NCBI GenBank assembly: GCA_030248065.1
Contig: JASAMV010003530.1
Span: 1-64,000, forward strand
Origin: Rhynchonema sp. JSB1_4
Taxonomy: Eukaryota; Nematoda; Chromadorea; Monhysterida; Xyalidae
Reading direction: 5' to 3'
Length of the DNA: 64,000 bases
The notes beneath the pieces were generated by a model. The model was not told where the DNA came from. It saw nothing but the letters and a program-made list of their open reading frames with translations, and did no database searches. Numbering within the stretch: the stretch's first letter is position 1; each line of letters opens with the position of its first letter. The translations under genes were made by a program, and so were the position numbers. Positions 36,001 through 49,500 of this stretch are shown here, piece by piece.

Positions 36001-38819
36001 CATACCAGTGAGCACGGTGGTGATTATTCGCGTTGACGGGTCACCGGTCAGATTGAAGATCAACGCAAAATCCAATGTCGGCAGTGGACCCTGTTCGATC
36101 AGACCAACGCCTTGCTGCCAGGTGCATCGCTGCAGCAAAGAATGGCTTGGAAATCTTTCTGGAAATCCAAAAGCCATTCCAAACTATTGCATACCTCAAT
36201 ACGACTAGCAGCGGATTCTTCGTCAAACGAATAATCGATAATTTCCACCTTGAAGCTGCTGCGAAGTCCGCGTTCGTTGAAAGTGATCGGTCCGGTAAGC
36301 ACTTCGTCTTCCGCCATTTTGACCTAAATTTATTGAAAATCCTTATAAAAACTTACAAATTTGTCCGCAAAATACCAGTGCTGACATTTCTGATCTTGTC
36401 AGCGATCGCATGTCCCAACGTGAACGTTTCATAAAACGGACTGCTGTCCTTATGTGCATCGTCCTTGCCCACTCGACACAAAATGCCGTGATGACCACTG
36501 AAGATAGTTACACGCAGATGGGCGTTGTTTGATTGATTAAATAAGAAATTTTTCTTTCCGAACAATGTTGAGTTACCGATTCCAGACATTTCCGCGAATG
36601 AGGACCTTATCGAAATCCACCGTATCCTCTTCCATAATCTGTGCGAGTGCACGTTGCGCCACCAGAACTGCGTCAAACGCCAGCGCCAAATCGGCCTGAT
36701 GGAGAAAAATTTCCAATATTTTCACCAAAAACAAAAATACACGTTTAGCACGAAAAAACCCAACCGGCAAATCACTATCGTCGGGCAAATTTCGTTCGGA
36801 GAGAAACTTGCCGAGACGCCGCGAGGCCTCTTTGAACAGCCGAGTGTTTCTGTTGACCAACTGCAGCACGGTCATGTTGAGGAAGCCACGTTCGATTCGT
36901 TTCATGTCACGCGGAGTCAGACCCTGAATTTTCAAGGGGGTTACTTTTTAAAGTTTTCCTTGATTTCTCACGGAGAGTCAGTGACAAAACTCACAAAATC
37001 GGTCAGCAAATAGTGAAATCTGTCGGGTGACTGAAGTGAATTGGTGAAAAGTGCGTTGAGAAACACGGCAAGTTTGGCCGCGTTTGAAACATCAACCACA
37101 ACGTAGAAACCGCCCCCATGCGCTGCGGTGGAGTTGAATCTAAATGTGCAAATATAGTGGCCATGAGCTGTGTTCCAGTTTTCACAACCGGACAGTGAGT
37201 CAGGACATCGTCAGTGTGAATGCACTAAAATGGTCAGGCACCTGTATGTATCCCAAAACATAGACATCAAAGAAACCAAAATTTACCATTCAAATGGCAA
37301 AATAGTGTTGAATCAATTTAGAAAATTTTAGTAGGATTTAACCTGTCACGATGGAAATCCCTGAGAAAATCGGCGTATTCTCTCACATCGTCCGGCAACG
37401 GCAACAGTTCAACGTAGGTTTGATGCTGATCAGCTTGCGATTTCAGGCGAGTGAATGTGCTTTGCATGGTCAGGGCGGCTTGAAAAAGGACATCAACTTA
37501 GGCTAATCACAATCACAAGGCGATGGAATATACTAGGCTAACGACAATCACAAGGCGATGGAATGTACGCACCATCAATGCCATCGTGCATGTACGTCAC
37601 ATATCGCCACTTCTTCATTTTGATAATGTCGGCCAACAGTTCGTCAATCGGTGGTTTCATGCTGACCGAATAGAAACTGCCCGTTGCTTGTGGCCGATCC
37701 TCCAGTAGCCTGTGAAACATCAAGTTGTGGATGTGTGCTTCGTTATTCAGGCAAACCACGCCCCGACTTGTACCATGACGAAAGGCCCCAATTGATGAAC
37801 GGTACTTGATGCGCAGCGCAAAGTGAATCGTACGCTCTGAACGATAGTGCGTCGCCGGTACCCAGCACACAGAAGGCGCCCGTTGAGCTCAGGCGTGTGC
37901 AAACTAAGTACATAAATTGTGAATATTGTGCCTGAATTTCAGGGCCAACTCATACAAGTCCACCTTTATCCCAGATGCCATACGAATCGCCATTGGCCTC
38001 AGTGAGCACATCTCTATAGACAGTCAATAGCGGGTCGATGTGCTTCATGTAGACGTCTTCGATGAATTCGAGGACATTCGACACTCCATCGTCAACTTCC
38101 TCCGTGCGAAGGAATGTGGCTGGAAATATTTATATTCAAAACATTAATATGCAATCAGGATATTTCGAGATTTTTAATTATGCCGCTAATGTCGACCAGC
38201 GTAAAGGCTATTGTTAATCAGGTGTTTTTCACGCCGGTCGAAATTGAAGGGATGATTAAATGCCGTAGTATACCGTAAAAACCTAAATACAGCCCCCCCG
38301 GAATAGAGCCCCCCCCGTAATACAGCCCCCCCAAAAAGGGGTCAGTGAATTAATAGAGCCTCCCCCGGAATAGAGCCCCCCTAAGTAACATCCCCTTGAT
38401 AGTGGTGTACAGGTACATTTATGCACGTTTGTTGTTCGTTCAGAGCACATAATACGCCTCCTATTGACGAATAGACACGAATAAATGCGATTACAAGCGA
38501 AAAAACATCCTTTCAAACCCCTTTTTAGGGGTTTTTGGGAGTATTTCTGGGAACAATTTTTCAGGTTCGGGTCAGTGAATTAATAGAGGCCCCCCCGGAA
38601 TAGAGCCCCCCCGCAATAGAGCCCCCCAAAAAGGGGTCAGTGAGTTAATAGAGCCCCCCGTTCCACTTAGGTTTTTACGGTAAGTTAATGAAGAAAATTA
38701 TTGGCGAAGGTAGGACAATGAAAATCAGACTGACCAATAGGCATCCGGTCAAAATGTGCCCGGCTCAAACCGGCGCTCGTCAGAAAGGCACATAGTAAAA
38801 CCAACGGCTTCATTATCAT
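33014..38819 (-). CDS. Ionotropic glutamate receptor subunit, AMPA/kainate type, about 23 exons
   Basis: Ligand-gated cation channel subunit in the plasma membrane. Coding starts at 38819 with a signal peptide ([20 protein letters not shown]). The amino-terminal domain follows in exons near 38.1, 37.9, 37.7, 37.4, 37.1, 36.9, 36.6, 36.4, 36.25 and 36.1 kb. The ligand-binding half S1 has [23 protein letters not shown] and [23 protein letters not shown], with the glutamate-binding Arg. M1-M3 include [18 protein letters not shown] and [17 protein letters not shown]2 holds [15 protein letters not shown] and AYAFMLEGT, with the binding Ser/Thr and Glu. M4 is [19 protein letters not shown]. The exon near 33.0-33.17 kb reads as a cytoplasmic tail; its acceptor and the final stop are uncertain. 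AMPA versus kainate class cannot be settled by eye. Confidence 0.9.
38273..38680. mobile_element. TA-flanked foldback element in receptor intron 1
   Basis: Ends CCGTAAAAACCTAAA and TTAGGTTTTTACGG with TA at 38271-38272 and 38681-38682. It shares interior sequence (GAACGAACAACAAACGTGC on one strand) with the 1.5-kb element at 24444-25938, of which it is a shorter relative. Confidence 0.88.
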
Positions 38820-41190
38820 GGTCATTCTTCGTACAGTTTCACAGACCGTTCAAACTGTTCTTTATTTTCTGAAGAATAAAACAGGAAATTTAACAACTGG
38901 CTGGCTTTTTTCGCCATCATAAAACTTGTGCAAAGCAGTCGCTTCTCAGAAGTATACCACCCAGACTGAAGCAACACGAGCACAGAACTGACGACGACAA
39001 TATGACAACAAGCAGATGGATGGCTCACTGCTCGTAGCGATGGAATTCCCCAATGAATTTATGTAAATAGAGCCGTGTCGGTCGGTAGAAAAATGAATAC
39101 ATTTTAGCTGCTGACTTGGGTTCCGGTTGATGGGTGCAGAGATCGTTTGTCGTTCAACGAGACCTCTTTGACACCCAATATTCTCGATGTTCTAACCTGG
39201 CTTGTAGCGTCGGCTCATAATTTCCTATGAGACTCCATTGGGGTTGGTACAAGCAGCGGTAAGGATTCAATTTAGTGTCCACTCGTCCTGGCATGCGCGT
39301 TCATGCTCGTGTGCGTCTTAACTATTACATGCACTTTGTGCCACTTTGTGACCGTGGGTTAGGGTAGGCCTGACTGGCTTGCACGTAATGTAGGTATGTA
39401 TGCATATATGCATCTTCATTTGAAACCGGATTTCCAGCCGAATTCTGGGGTTCAGGAATGGTCTGAATGCACGAATAGTTTTGTCATGCATATACGGTAT
39501 GTCGTGAAAATTTTAGCATTTGGAAATAATTCCGCAACCTTGCGGAGCCTACAATAAAGAAACAGGAAAACAACAATTCAAATATTAAGACCGGAACGGA
39601 CAGACTACCGGGACCTGCGGAACTCGAACTCAGACTGGTCCAGAACCAGGACTGTATTAGAGAACCGCAAACAAGGTCAATCTGCCCGAGAGTTTGTGAT
39701 GGTGTTTATTGTTGTTTTTTATATTTTTCTTTGTGTTTGTTGTTTATTTTGTGTTTGATGTAGACTTGGTATGGTTTTGTGTTCCGTTTTAGATTAATTT
39801 TGTTGTATTACTGTAAATTTGTTGTTGTTCATGTCTTGCCTTGCTTAGATATTGATAGTCGATTCTGGTCGCTCTGATGCTTCAGAAAATGTTCCTATTT
39901 ATTCATTTGTTTGTGAATGAAGCATAGTAGCCGAAATAAATATGCGATGCTTTGTTTATTTGATATGAGAGAAAAAATTTATTAACGCATGCCAATGAGT
40001 TGATCCACCGCCAAGTTCTTCCACCGTTGTGATTGCTGTGCAGTGCAAGGCTATGGGTGGCAGAGCTTGCAGTTGTGCCACAGTGATAGGCATCTTTCTC
40101 CGATGACGTCAACAAAGAAAATTATCGAAATATTGTTCAAAAATGCTTTTTGAAATTGTTTCACAGCAATCGTTGTTGTTTGACATGTTCAACTCTTTCA
40201 AATGTGTGACTTCAACATTGTAGGTACGAGCCGTGAAACATTTGAGCACCGTGCATTTGAGTGCAATAATGTGGGCAGCAGTTAGCAGTTGGTAAAGAAA
40301 TTGGTTCAAGGGTAGGTGGTCTCACCCCTTCTCGTTGAAACCTTGAGCGCTTACAGTAACACACATGTGGTGGTCGTCTTGAAACATGTTGGGTTATAAT
40401 CTCTGCTCTGCAGTCCTTCACTGACCGTTGTCGCAAAACCGTTGGTGAGGGTTAGGGGGCAAAAGAATTACCCATAGCAATTTGCTACATGCGACTTTTT
40501 TGCGTTGTGCGTTCCTTTCTGCGACTAACCTGCCAGTTTTTGTGTTAGATTTGGCGGCTTAGTTTTGTCGCAGGTCAGTCTCTCTGTGCTATCTCAGCGT
40601 TCAAACAGGCAAAATTACCAACACACATTACATACAGAATGTAATACTTGTTGGTTTTTTCTGCAAGTGAGTTGAGCATACAGTATAATTACACCGTGAT
40701 GCAACATGCTGTTTGGGGGATTAACGATGGGTGCGTGGGTTTGATTCTCTCTTTCGCTGTCCCACTTTTCATTGGAAGTCGTAAGTTCGGTTCACGTTAT
40801 ACATACAGGATGTCATTCGTTGTGAGCGAACGATGCTCTGGAGGCTTCTATTACACTGGTCAACTCAAGTGGTCAACTCACATTGTAGGGTTGTCAACTC
40901 ACGCCGAATGTTCTTTATGCTGAAAAACAACTTGTTTCGAAAAATATGGTGCGCGCTAAAGTGCATATTATACATTATGTGCTTTTTTTCTCGCGCTCAC
41001 TCGGGGCAGCTGTGAGTTGACGAAAAGTGATTTGACTACTTCAGTTGACCACTGTAGTATGAATCGGTCTGCAGTATATTTATACTGTATGTTCAACTGT
41101 GACATCAGGAGATCACGAGCAGACAGAGACAGCCGTACCAGCCAGGTGGACTGGATCACAAAAGGGGCGCAGGTCCTATTTTGGTACACA
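38820..41190. other. Gene-free region upstream of the receptor gene
   Basis: Contains the receptor promoter presumably next to 38820. No exon was recognised. RATGTTTCA occurs at 40234-40242 (-). 39700-39850 is T/G-rich. Confidence 0.4.
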
Positions 41191-41413
41191 TACAGTACCG
41201 GGTGCAATTCTAGGCTGAAAGTTGAAGTCGCGTGCACGCGCGTGCGAAACAGTGCAAAGTATAGGCAAAAGTCGAAGTATGTAACTTCGCGTGCACGCGA
41301 AGTTTTGCGCGTGCGCTGGCGTGCGCTCCCTATGTTTTAGCACTAGGAAGTCGCGTGCACGCGCGTGCACGCGACTTCAACTTTCAGCCTAGAATTGCAC
41401 CCGGAACTGTACA
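41191..41413. repeat. Palindrome with GCGTGCACGCG arms
   Basis: Ends CCGGGTGCAATTCTAGGCTG, continuing AAAGTTGAAGTCGCGTGCAC, recur inverted at 41361-41404. The core is rich in alternating GTGCACGCG. Likely a MITE. Confidence 0.75.
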
Positions 41414-42290
41414 GTGTCAGTGCACCTATGTAGGTAATTTTCCCGCTCAAATTTATCGTGAACACCCTGTAATTCACCCATTAATTTGTGTTTGCACCGA
41501 CACCGCATGCTTGCATTTTTTTCGCTGTGACATGGGCGTGGAGGCAATGACCTGAGAAGCTTTGTGCTGTGGATTAAAAAATTCGTAAAGGTGAGCCATA
41601 GCACGATAGCAGTACCAATCACACATAGCGAGCAACACGTGGTTTGCGTGTGATGAAGCCGATAAACAACGCACACACGACGACAACGTGTGCTAAATGT
41701 TTCATGATCTCAGCGCTTTCACACGCAAACGAAACGAGACGTGGCTACAGTACCCCATGTCTAAGAATTCAGGGTGATGCGGTGTGGTCCAAGACTGCAA
41801 AGCACGGCTGGTTTGCCTTTAAACATTTTGCAACCTGTAACAACCTTTTATTTTGGTATTTGATGTTGTATAAAACCGGAACATCACCGAGACAGTAACG
41901 AGTGAAAAACATAGACCTTGTCACACAAACATGTACATAAACAGTATGTCGCGAAGGATACACAATAAGCAATTTTCGACAAAAAAAACTTTGAAGTCGA
42001 GCTCTTCATGAACAATCATAGTCGTTTCCATGATTTGAATCCACCAGGTTAGTTCAGCCGGAATTGAGGACCACGTAGTGTTGTATATTTTATGTTTAAA
42101 ATATAAGGGAGGTGGTAATAAGGGGTGTACAAGGAGAGAGGATGGACCACCGAAGTCCATAGATGTACATACATACATACACAGGAGAATTGTCATTATT
42201 AAACCGGCGGAGTTTTCCGTCCAGAGCTCCAGACGCTTAATTCGGAACGGCTCGCACATGAGACTCACAAACCATGCTAAAGGTGCTAAC

Positions 42291-42470
42291 CCCGGTTGCG
42301 CCACCAGAAACATGATGACAACTTCCAGCTGGCTGGACCTCAATTGTTTGGCGAAGAGCGTACGCTGTCCAAAACATTTTGTGCGTTGGACAATGGTGCT
42401 GTTCGCGTATACGCGCAAATTTGAGGTCAGCCCGCTGGAAGTTGTCATCATCGTTTCTGGTGACGCTACC
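42291..42470. repeat. Inverted repeat with diverged relative at 43.2 kb
   Basis: The arm CCAGAAACATGATGACAACT recurs inverted as GTTGTCATCATCGTTTCTGG. Parts (AAAACATTTTGTGCGTTG, CAGCTGG) recur in diverged form near 43220-43315. No gene is seen between 41.4 and 43.4 kb. Confidence 0.6.
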
Positions 42471-43438
42471 GCCCAAGGTTCCGCTTTCGATAACTTGGGC
42501 CAAAGTGAACAAACTGTCAACTTGTGCGTAAAAACAGCCAGAAAGTAGAAGATAACGCACCAACAGAAAACAGAAATATGAGTCTCATAGCCATAATTTG
42601 AGGGAGGCTCTAGCACGAGCGGATTCAGGGGCGGGGCCACAGGGGCCCAGGCCCCCTTTTGGTCAAAGTAGCCCCTGAAGCGGGCCAGCATTTCGGAGAG
42701 AAGAACGAAAAAGGATCACTGAATCGCAGGATTATATTCACTCTAACACTCTTGAAAGGTCCAAAAATCGCTACACCCATATCATTGAAATTTAGCTGTC
42801 GCGCGCGCAAAAAGCACTCTGGTAGTTGAATTGCAAAATGATTAGTTCAAACGCTGGGTGCCAATCAGTGAAAGGGCGAAATCTTCATTCATATTTTGCA
42901 ACTACAACGCTACGGATTACAAACGATAGAGATACCAATAATTCGCCCAATTGTAGTCTCCTGTAAATTGGCGTCTGGTCAATGGCATTTGGGGGCGGGG
43001 TTTGTTGGTGTTGTGTGAGCAAAATTATCTGCCGATTAACTACACAGTCTGAACAATGTACATACATATAGTCCAGCCACGAACTCATGAGACGAATTAT
43101 TTTGAAGTTGACTACTTGAACGGATCCAATAATGTTCCGGTTCCACGTATTTCGGAAATGAAAGAAAGAGAAACGCATGCATTTTTTAAAAACACGCTCT
43201 CCACCTCGGTGCGTAAATTCCCTTTTGACTCCCAAAACATTTGTGTGTTGAACGACGTTGCTGTTTGCGTAAGCACGCAATAAATTGAAGTCAGCCAGCT
43301 GGAACTTGTCATCATGTCTATCGGCCCAATCTCTTTCTTTTGTTTGCGAAAACCCGTGTAACTGGCGCATTTTTAAATCTGGCCAAGCAAGCTTAAAAAG
43401 CTCATGAGCTCGTGGTTAGACTATACACACACACACAC

Positions 43439-44327
43439 CTGGATAGTACGGTACATTCGCTGGACGTGAAAAGCAGCTCCTGACGCATAGTCCTTCGTCA
43501 TTTCGAAGATATCCTCTTCTGGAACGGAACAGCAAGCAGTCAGCCCAAGACAGTTAAAAAAACTAAAATATGTATAAATACACAAAATGGCTCCCTCACC
43601 TGCACACGCAGAATTCCATTCCTCGACAGGGGTCGCGACCGGTTAACTGGATATCATATGGGTCGATTTCCGGACATCTCACACTCTGTCCGCGCTTGAA
43701 GGTCGAACGAAACGTGTTTCGGTTGTCGCACGCTTTCTCCAGACAAACCAGCCCGCAATCGTGTGGCTCCTCATTATCGTCACACGAACTGCTGCCCAAT
43801 TTGACGGTGACCCGTCGGTCTGATCAGGGTGATGGATCAGGGGAATGGATGGATTGCAACACGCAAAAGTGCACGGCTCCATCGAATCAATGAAACGGGA
43901 AAGCAGCAAAAATATCAAGAGTGCCACAACAAGACCTTCATTGACCAACGTTGGCAGGCTCTTTCACACAGTTGCCGTGTCGCAAAGTTATTCGCACTCA
44001 CGCCGCAGCCCCAGAAATGAGGCAGACATTTATCTTTCTGTTGATCATAGTGGTAGCCCTCTTGAGCTTCGCCCAAGCAGACGTGGCTGGTCTGACCTAG
44101 AATCGCAATGGATTCGGTAATCAAGACTATCAGAAGTGACGCCGATAGAAATTATTTATGAAATGTTAACGGCTCCATCGCAGAAGTTCCCTTTTATGTT
44201 CTGCCTTACACGGCATAACATTGCCCACCCCACCTTCACCGTCGGGGGTTTGCCTGCATTGATAAGGCAACGGATACCTCCTCCTGGCAGCGCACAGTTC
44301 CTCCAGTGAGCATGTTGAAATGACGAT
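43439..44327 (-). CDS. Kunitz-like + TIL-domain secreted protease inhibitor, partial
   Basis: Exons with matching phases: 44327-44234, 44096-43950, 43819-43600, 43518-43439. The second exon is a 1-1 phase module with CLGEAQEGYHYDQQKDKC, FWGCGVSANNF and LCERAC. This is the C-terminal two thirds of a Kunitz domain; the usual first cysteine is missing or lies in the previous exon (YQC), so the domain is divergent. The next exons form a trypsin-inhibitor-like domain ending in the typical CVCRRGYLRNDEGLCVRSC. Such proteins usually block serine proteases outside cells; the target is unknown. The signal-peptide exon and final stop were not found, so both ends are open. Confidence 0.7.
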
Positions 44328-45389
44328 CTAAAAATATAAAAAAATTTATTTGAACTCTTCTGCTCAAATTCTTTTGTGGACACAATTATAGTAAACCGAC
44401 CAGCAAGAATGAGTTGCATCTCATGGTTCGATATACATATGCACTTCCAAACAGTGCAATAAAGCTCTCCACACAAAATACCCGCTGGCCAAGCACACAA
44501 GGATATTGCACAGCATACAATGTGAATCTGTTTCGGTATTCACTGTACCACCTCATTTATTTCCCACCGAGTTGCGGTCTACCCCCTCTATAACGTCTTT
44601 TACAGCGATTCGATAGGATCTTGATCTGGGACGCGGTTCGGTCTCCCGATCTTCCGTTGACCGGGCTCGCGGACCCTTGTTTGAATATTCTCTCTTATGA
44701 ATTAACGTACTTGGATCGTGATCAAGATTTGCCACATACAAAAAGGCAAGACTGTGCGGCTAACCACAGCAAAAACAACAGCGGATTTCATTCCAACAGA
44801 TAAGCTTCCGTTCACGAAACAAATGTATTTTCCTGTATACTTCGTGAGCCCACGCCCATTCCAAAACATTCTGACTGGACTAGGCCAACGTTGATTTATG
44901 TGCAGCGATGATTCTGAGCAGGGACTGGAAACGCATTCCTGAACGTTCCAGATAACGTTTTGCACCAACGCGAAAAAAATCATTTGTTTGAGGATCCTTG
45001 TTCTGTATCATAGAATTCACATTATCGGACTCCCATGCAAGCAAAGAATAATATGTATAACGAGGAGACAGAGCAAAACAATGAGGAACGGCATGCAGCG
45101 TTCATAGCACCAAGTGCTACGACAAATGGGACAAACAGAAACGAATCGACTGAACGCTGAACAATTGAAGAATCAAACAGGCGAATTTTTTGCCATCGGA
45201 TAACAGAAATCAGTACCACTATCAATGCCGAAATCAAAACTATGGTTTAAGCTTTATCTGTATGAAATTCTCTTTCACTGCACCCCAAAAACGAATAATC
45301 ATCGTAGCTAAATAGATACAAATACGTTACATGCCTGTTGTCGGTGTAAATCAGCAGTAAACAAGTCAAGTATGAAACACACATTGATA
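44328..45389. other. No firm gene; likely upstream part of inhibitor gene
   Basis: A minus-strand start MKSAVVFAVVSRTVLPF near 44792 looks like a signal peptide, but no splice path to the Kunitz exons in phase was found. Nothing else is supported. Confidence 0.35.
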
Positions 45390-46528
45390 CAGGGTTGATA
45401 CAAAAAACAGTGGTTAATTAAAAAAAAACTTTAAAACTTATTGTTTTGAAAAGGCATATATGCGGTTTTTTGTAAAAAAACACGACTTTTAAAAAAAATA
45501 AAATGGCCTAATTCTTCCAAAAAATTGGCCTTTTTGAGGTATAAACTTTGAATTTTTTTCCAAGTTGGGCCAATTTTTCCAAAATCGCGCCTAATGCGGC
45601 GCTTAGTCTGACCGCCAAAATGACTCATAAAGAAGTTGATGGCCTCAGATTTTTTTGAATGATAGGTCAGTGCATGTCTCTTCGGCACAATTGTAGCTTC
45701 ACCAATCTGCAAAACGATTATAGAGAAACGTATGGGAACTAATAGCTACGTACCATGTGTACATACAAACATACAGTAGGTACATATACTGGCTCAGGAT
45801 TATGAACAGAAACTTTTCATTTCATCGAATCTCTTGAAGTGTCATTTAGAGGGGCTCTATCTGTAGAACTCAGGTATCGGAGAGCGCCAAGTTTGTTCCT
45901 GGGAGATTATGTCGGATTTCACTTCGAATTTGAGGTGTGAAATAATTTCCCAAAACTAAGCCCGCACTTTGTACAAAGCATGTGACACATGAATGAAAAT
46001 GTCTGCAGATGCGCCGGGCTTCTTCGGAAAAACCGTCGAATTAGTTCCCAGTAGTGGCTTTTCCGGGGGAGTATATTTGGCATTCTCCGGCACGTCACTC
46101 CTTTGATTAGAACTTCACCAGCTGCGATACATAAACGGAAATCGTTTCCTAACGTCATTGAGTCATCATCATCGAGGTTTGCAACGTGAAATTTAGTATT
46201 CTGCGGCAGTCTACGCAGTTACTCAGAACCACGTCAGCGAGATATTTATGCTATCAACAAACACTGATAAATAAACTAGTCGTGCCGAGTCCACGTCACG
46301 TTCAGATCCCGCTAGAATAACCGAATCGCCTTCGTACGTGTTGATGATTTCCACGTGAGGGGTTATGTCAATTTTGAGTTTTCAAAAAATGTTTGTGTAA
46401 CACCTCCATTTCACCTGAAACGGCGTTTGTGCTACTTTTTCAAATTAAAAATATTTGTTCAAGAAAAATTCTTTTTATTTTATTTTAGAAAAAGAGTGCT
46501 CTAACAGAAAATTTCTTTTTCAACCCTG
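45390..46528. mobile_element. hAT-like element, imperfect TSD
   Basis: Starts CAGGGTTGATACAAAAAAC and ends CAACCCTG. The flanking octamers CATTGATA and CCCTGATA match at 6 of 8. The right half (45760-46528) is homologous to 62195-62470, for example CTGGCTCAGGA and ACCTGAAA-GGCGTTTG. It ends 20 bp beyond the astacin-apple stop codon. Confidence 0.72.
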
Positions 46529-46547
46529 CCCTGATAATTGTAGGAAG

Positions 46548-49500
46548 CTACGCTCTTTCAATGTAGAACTTTCCATTCGGGTCGCGTCTACAAGGAAATT
46601 CTGGTTTTGGAGCAGAAGCATCATGCGGCACCAAATAACACGCGTGCGAATGGTCCCAGTGAAATTCAACGTCCAGTTTACGTTCCAACATTTGTTTCTG
46701 GTTCTCGAACATGTTATAGATGTCGTATTGAATGGCTTTGCAATCAGACTTGGCTTTCTTCTCGCACTCCCACATGCATTCATCAATTGAGCTCACTGAA
46801 TTTACCGGACCTTTCAACTGCAATAATTGAAAGTGAGAGCCTTGCAAAAATTCCGTTAAATCTTAACTAATCGAAGTTTTTTGATACTTAGGATTATGGC
46901 GGACTTAGGGCGGACTTAGGTTGATCACGGAAACCGGAACACGGAAATATTTCCGTGTTTTTTGTTCCGTGAAAATATCTCAAAATCACGAACACGGAAA
47001 CAGCCCAAGACAGGTGCACTAACATTTGAAGGCTTCATGGGTCCCACGCATCCAAAACGAAGAGGCTTCCACTTATCTGCAAATTGAAGCGAGATTCATG
47101 TTCGCAAAATTTTCAACAATTCAAACTTACGTATACTTCTCTCCTTGGGTTTATAGGATCGCTGTATGTAGACAAACTGAGGATTCAGCTTTGTGCCATG
47201 TTGTTGTTGTTGTGTCCATTTGACGCATTCGTGGCGAAAGTCGTCGTCTGAATCTAGCTTGTTGTGCAGATAGCAGTCACCTGTGTGAAACAGACTTTGT
47301 TTGTGATGGTGGTGCAATTCGTTGTTGGTTACGCTCGTCCCTCCGCAGCAGGGTTGGATTAAAAAACGTTTATTATCGAACTTTTTTTCAAAAAAAACTT
47401 TTTAAATTTTTTTTTAAAAAATCACTTTTTTTATTCCGGACGCCGAAAAAATTGGTTTCTTGAAAAATGAAATTTCTGAATTCATGTTACTTAGGTATGT
47501 TTTGAGGGACACTAAAAGAACTTTTCCACTGACTTGCATGTTTACGTCGATCACCTGCGATTTAGCCCCTTTGGTCATGACTTTGAGAACCACGAAGGTA
47601 ACGCTATGGGTATATATGACAAAGGGAAGACCAACCTTCTGTTTGTGAATTTGGGGATAAATTTGAAGAGAGATTAAGCCTTACACCACACTCATGTTGT
47701 GTGAAAAGCAACAAATGTCAAATCCACACAACTGCAAATAGGCGAACAACGTGGAGTCTGTCGATAGCCCACGACACGCTCAATAACTGTGCAGTATACG
47801 GTATGGGGTGTCCTATATTATGCATGCAGCGATTGTTGGGATGTTTGGGAACTGTATGAGTCCATTACAACACCATTTTAAACTGAAATATAAGCGCCTC
47901 AGGCAATTTTTTGAGAATGGTGAGCAATAAAACGCATGAAAGCATACCTTTTTACCTTAAAAAGTAAAAAAAAACAGTAAAAAAGTGGACTTACTTTTTA
48001 AAATTTTGAAATAAAAAAAGTGGCCAACTTTGAAAAAAAATTTTTTTTGCAAAAATTTTTTTTACTTTTTTTTAATCCAACCCAGCTCCGCAGTGTTTGG
48101 GTTTGACACTCATGTTTAGGCTTGGACCTGCTACGAAACATCGACTAAATATGACTACTGCAATGCACGTACTGCAGCCAGTGACAGCCATCCATCAAGC
48201 CTGATGTTTCACCATACCTATATTTATATAGCAACCGATTGGTGTGATCCTTGCACCTGGCCCACCACTTATTGATATTTAAAAATTTTGGCATGTTTTT
48301 ATGATCCATTATTGTTGCCGACATCGCGACGAACACGTGACGTTCATTCATATTTGTACATGACCTTTCGGTTTAGTGCAGATTTAATGCCGAAATTAAT
48401 CGATAAACACAACCTCTTAGGAACAAAATTCTAAACAATTCATCAACCCTATTTTCTGGATTTCAGGTACACAAGAACAAATTCAAGAGGGCCGCCTGCT
48501 TCTTATCACAAGCATACGGTAGTCACTTGATCTTGTCCATGTTCGTTTTGAATTGTGCGCATAACACAGTATCATACAGTCAAACGCGCATAACACACGT
48601 ATTGCAAGCGCGCGCACTGGCAGCCAGGGTTGGGCAAAAAAAACAATTTTTTTTTTAAAAAGAACGCGTGTTTTTTTTAAAACACGGTTCTAAAAAATAA
48701 TATTTTTTAAAAACAAAATATTTTTTTTAAATTTGGCCGGGGAACAATATTGTCCAAAATCGTTCAAAAAATGGCCTTTTTCGAGCTTAAAGGGGCCTTT
48801 CGCATTTCAAATTGCCTTCAAACTTTGCACGCATTTGAATAGTGTTCAGGGCGTTATTAAACTCTCACGCACCAAGAACCCAATCTGCAGCATGCGACCA
48901 GGAGATGCACTTCAAGAGGAACATCCGGGAACAAAGTATGCCGCGGACCAGCACAATTTATACCTGCGCATTCAGGCAAGCTGCTTGATCAAAAAGGTGT
49001 CAAGGCGAATGAATGTTTCGCATGAAACTTGCAACACCGCTAACTATGGAATTTCGCTTTTCTTTTTATTTCGAGTTTCAACGAATTGTTCCAGCGTGAC
49101 AAGTAGACCTTGAAACATTTAGCAGCCACGCACGAGCAATTCGTTGCAATTCGAAATAAAAAGAAAAGCGAAATTCTATAGTGAGGCAGGGGCAAATATC
49201 GTGCGAAACATTCTGCGCCTTGACCGCCCTTGTTATCAGGCGAGTTGCCTGAACGCGCAGGTAGAAATTGGGCTGGTCCAGATTTGATTTTGTTCCCGGA
49301 TGTTCCTCTTGAAGGGCATCTCCTGAACGCATGCTGAAAGTTAGACCTCCGGTGTGTTTGACTTTGATGACGCCTTGACCACTGTCTAAACACATGCGAG
49401 GTTTGAAGGGGGTTTGAAATGGAAAGGCCCCCTTTAAAATTGGTGATTTTTTTCTCCCAGGGTGCGTGATGGTTTCTTTAAAAAAGTGCATGCGGCGCTT

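Noticed and set aside
44553..44792. Secreted peptide gene on the minus strand
   Set aside because: A signal-like start and a basic tail lie in different frames and no intron of realistic size connects them.
43439..46548. Kunitz/TIL exons as part of the astacin-apple protein
   Set aside because: They are on the same strand and downstream, but the apple module ends in an in-frame TAG at 46550-46548, so the inhibitor is a separate gene.
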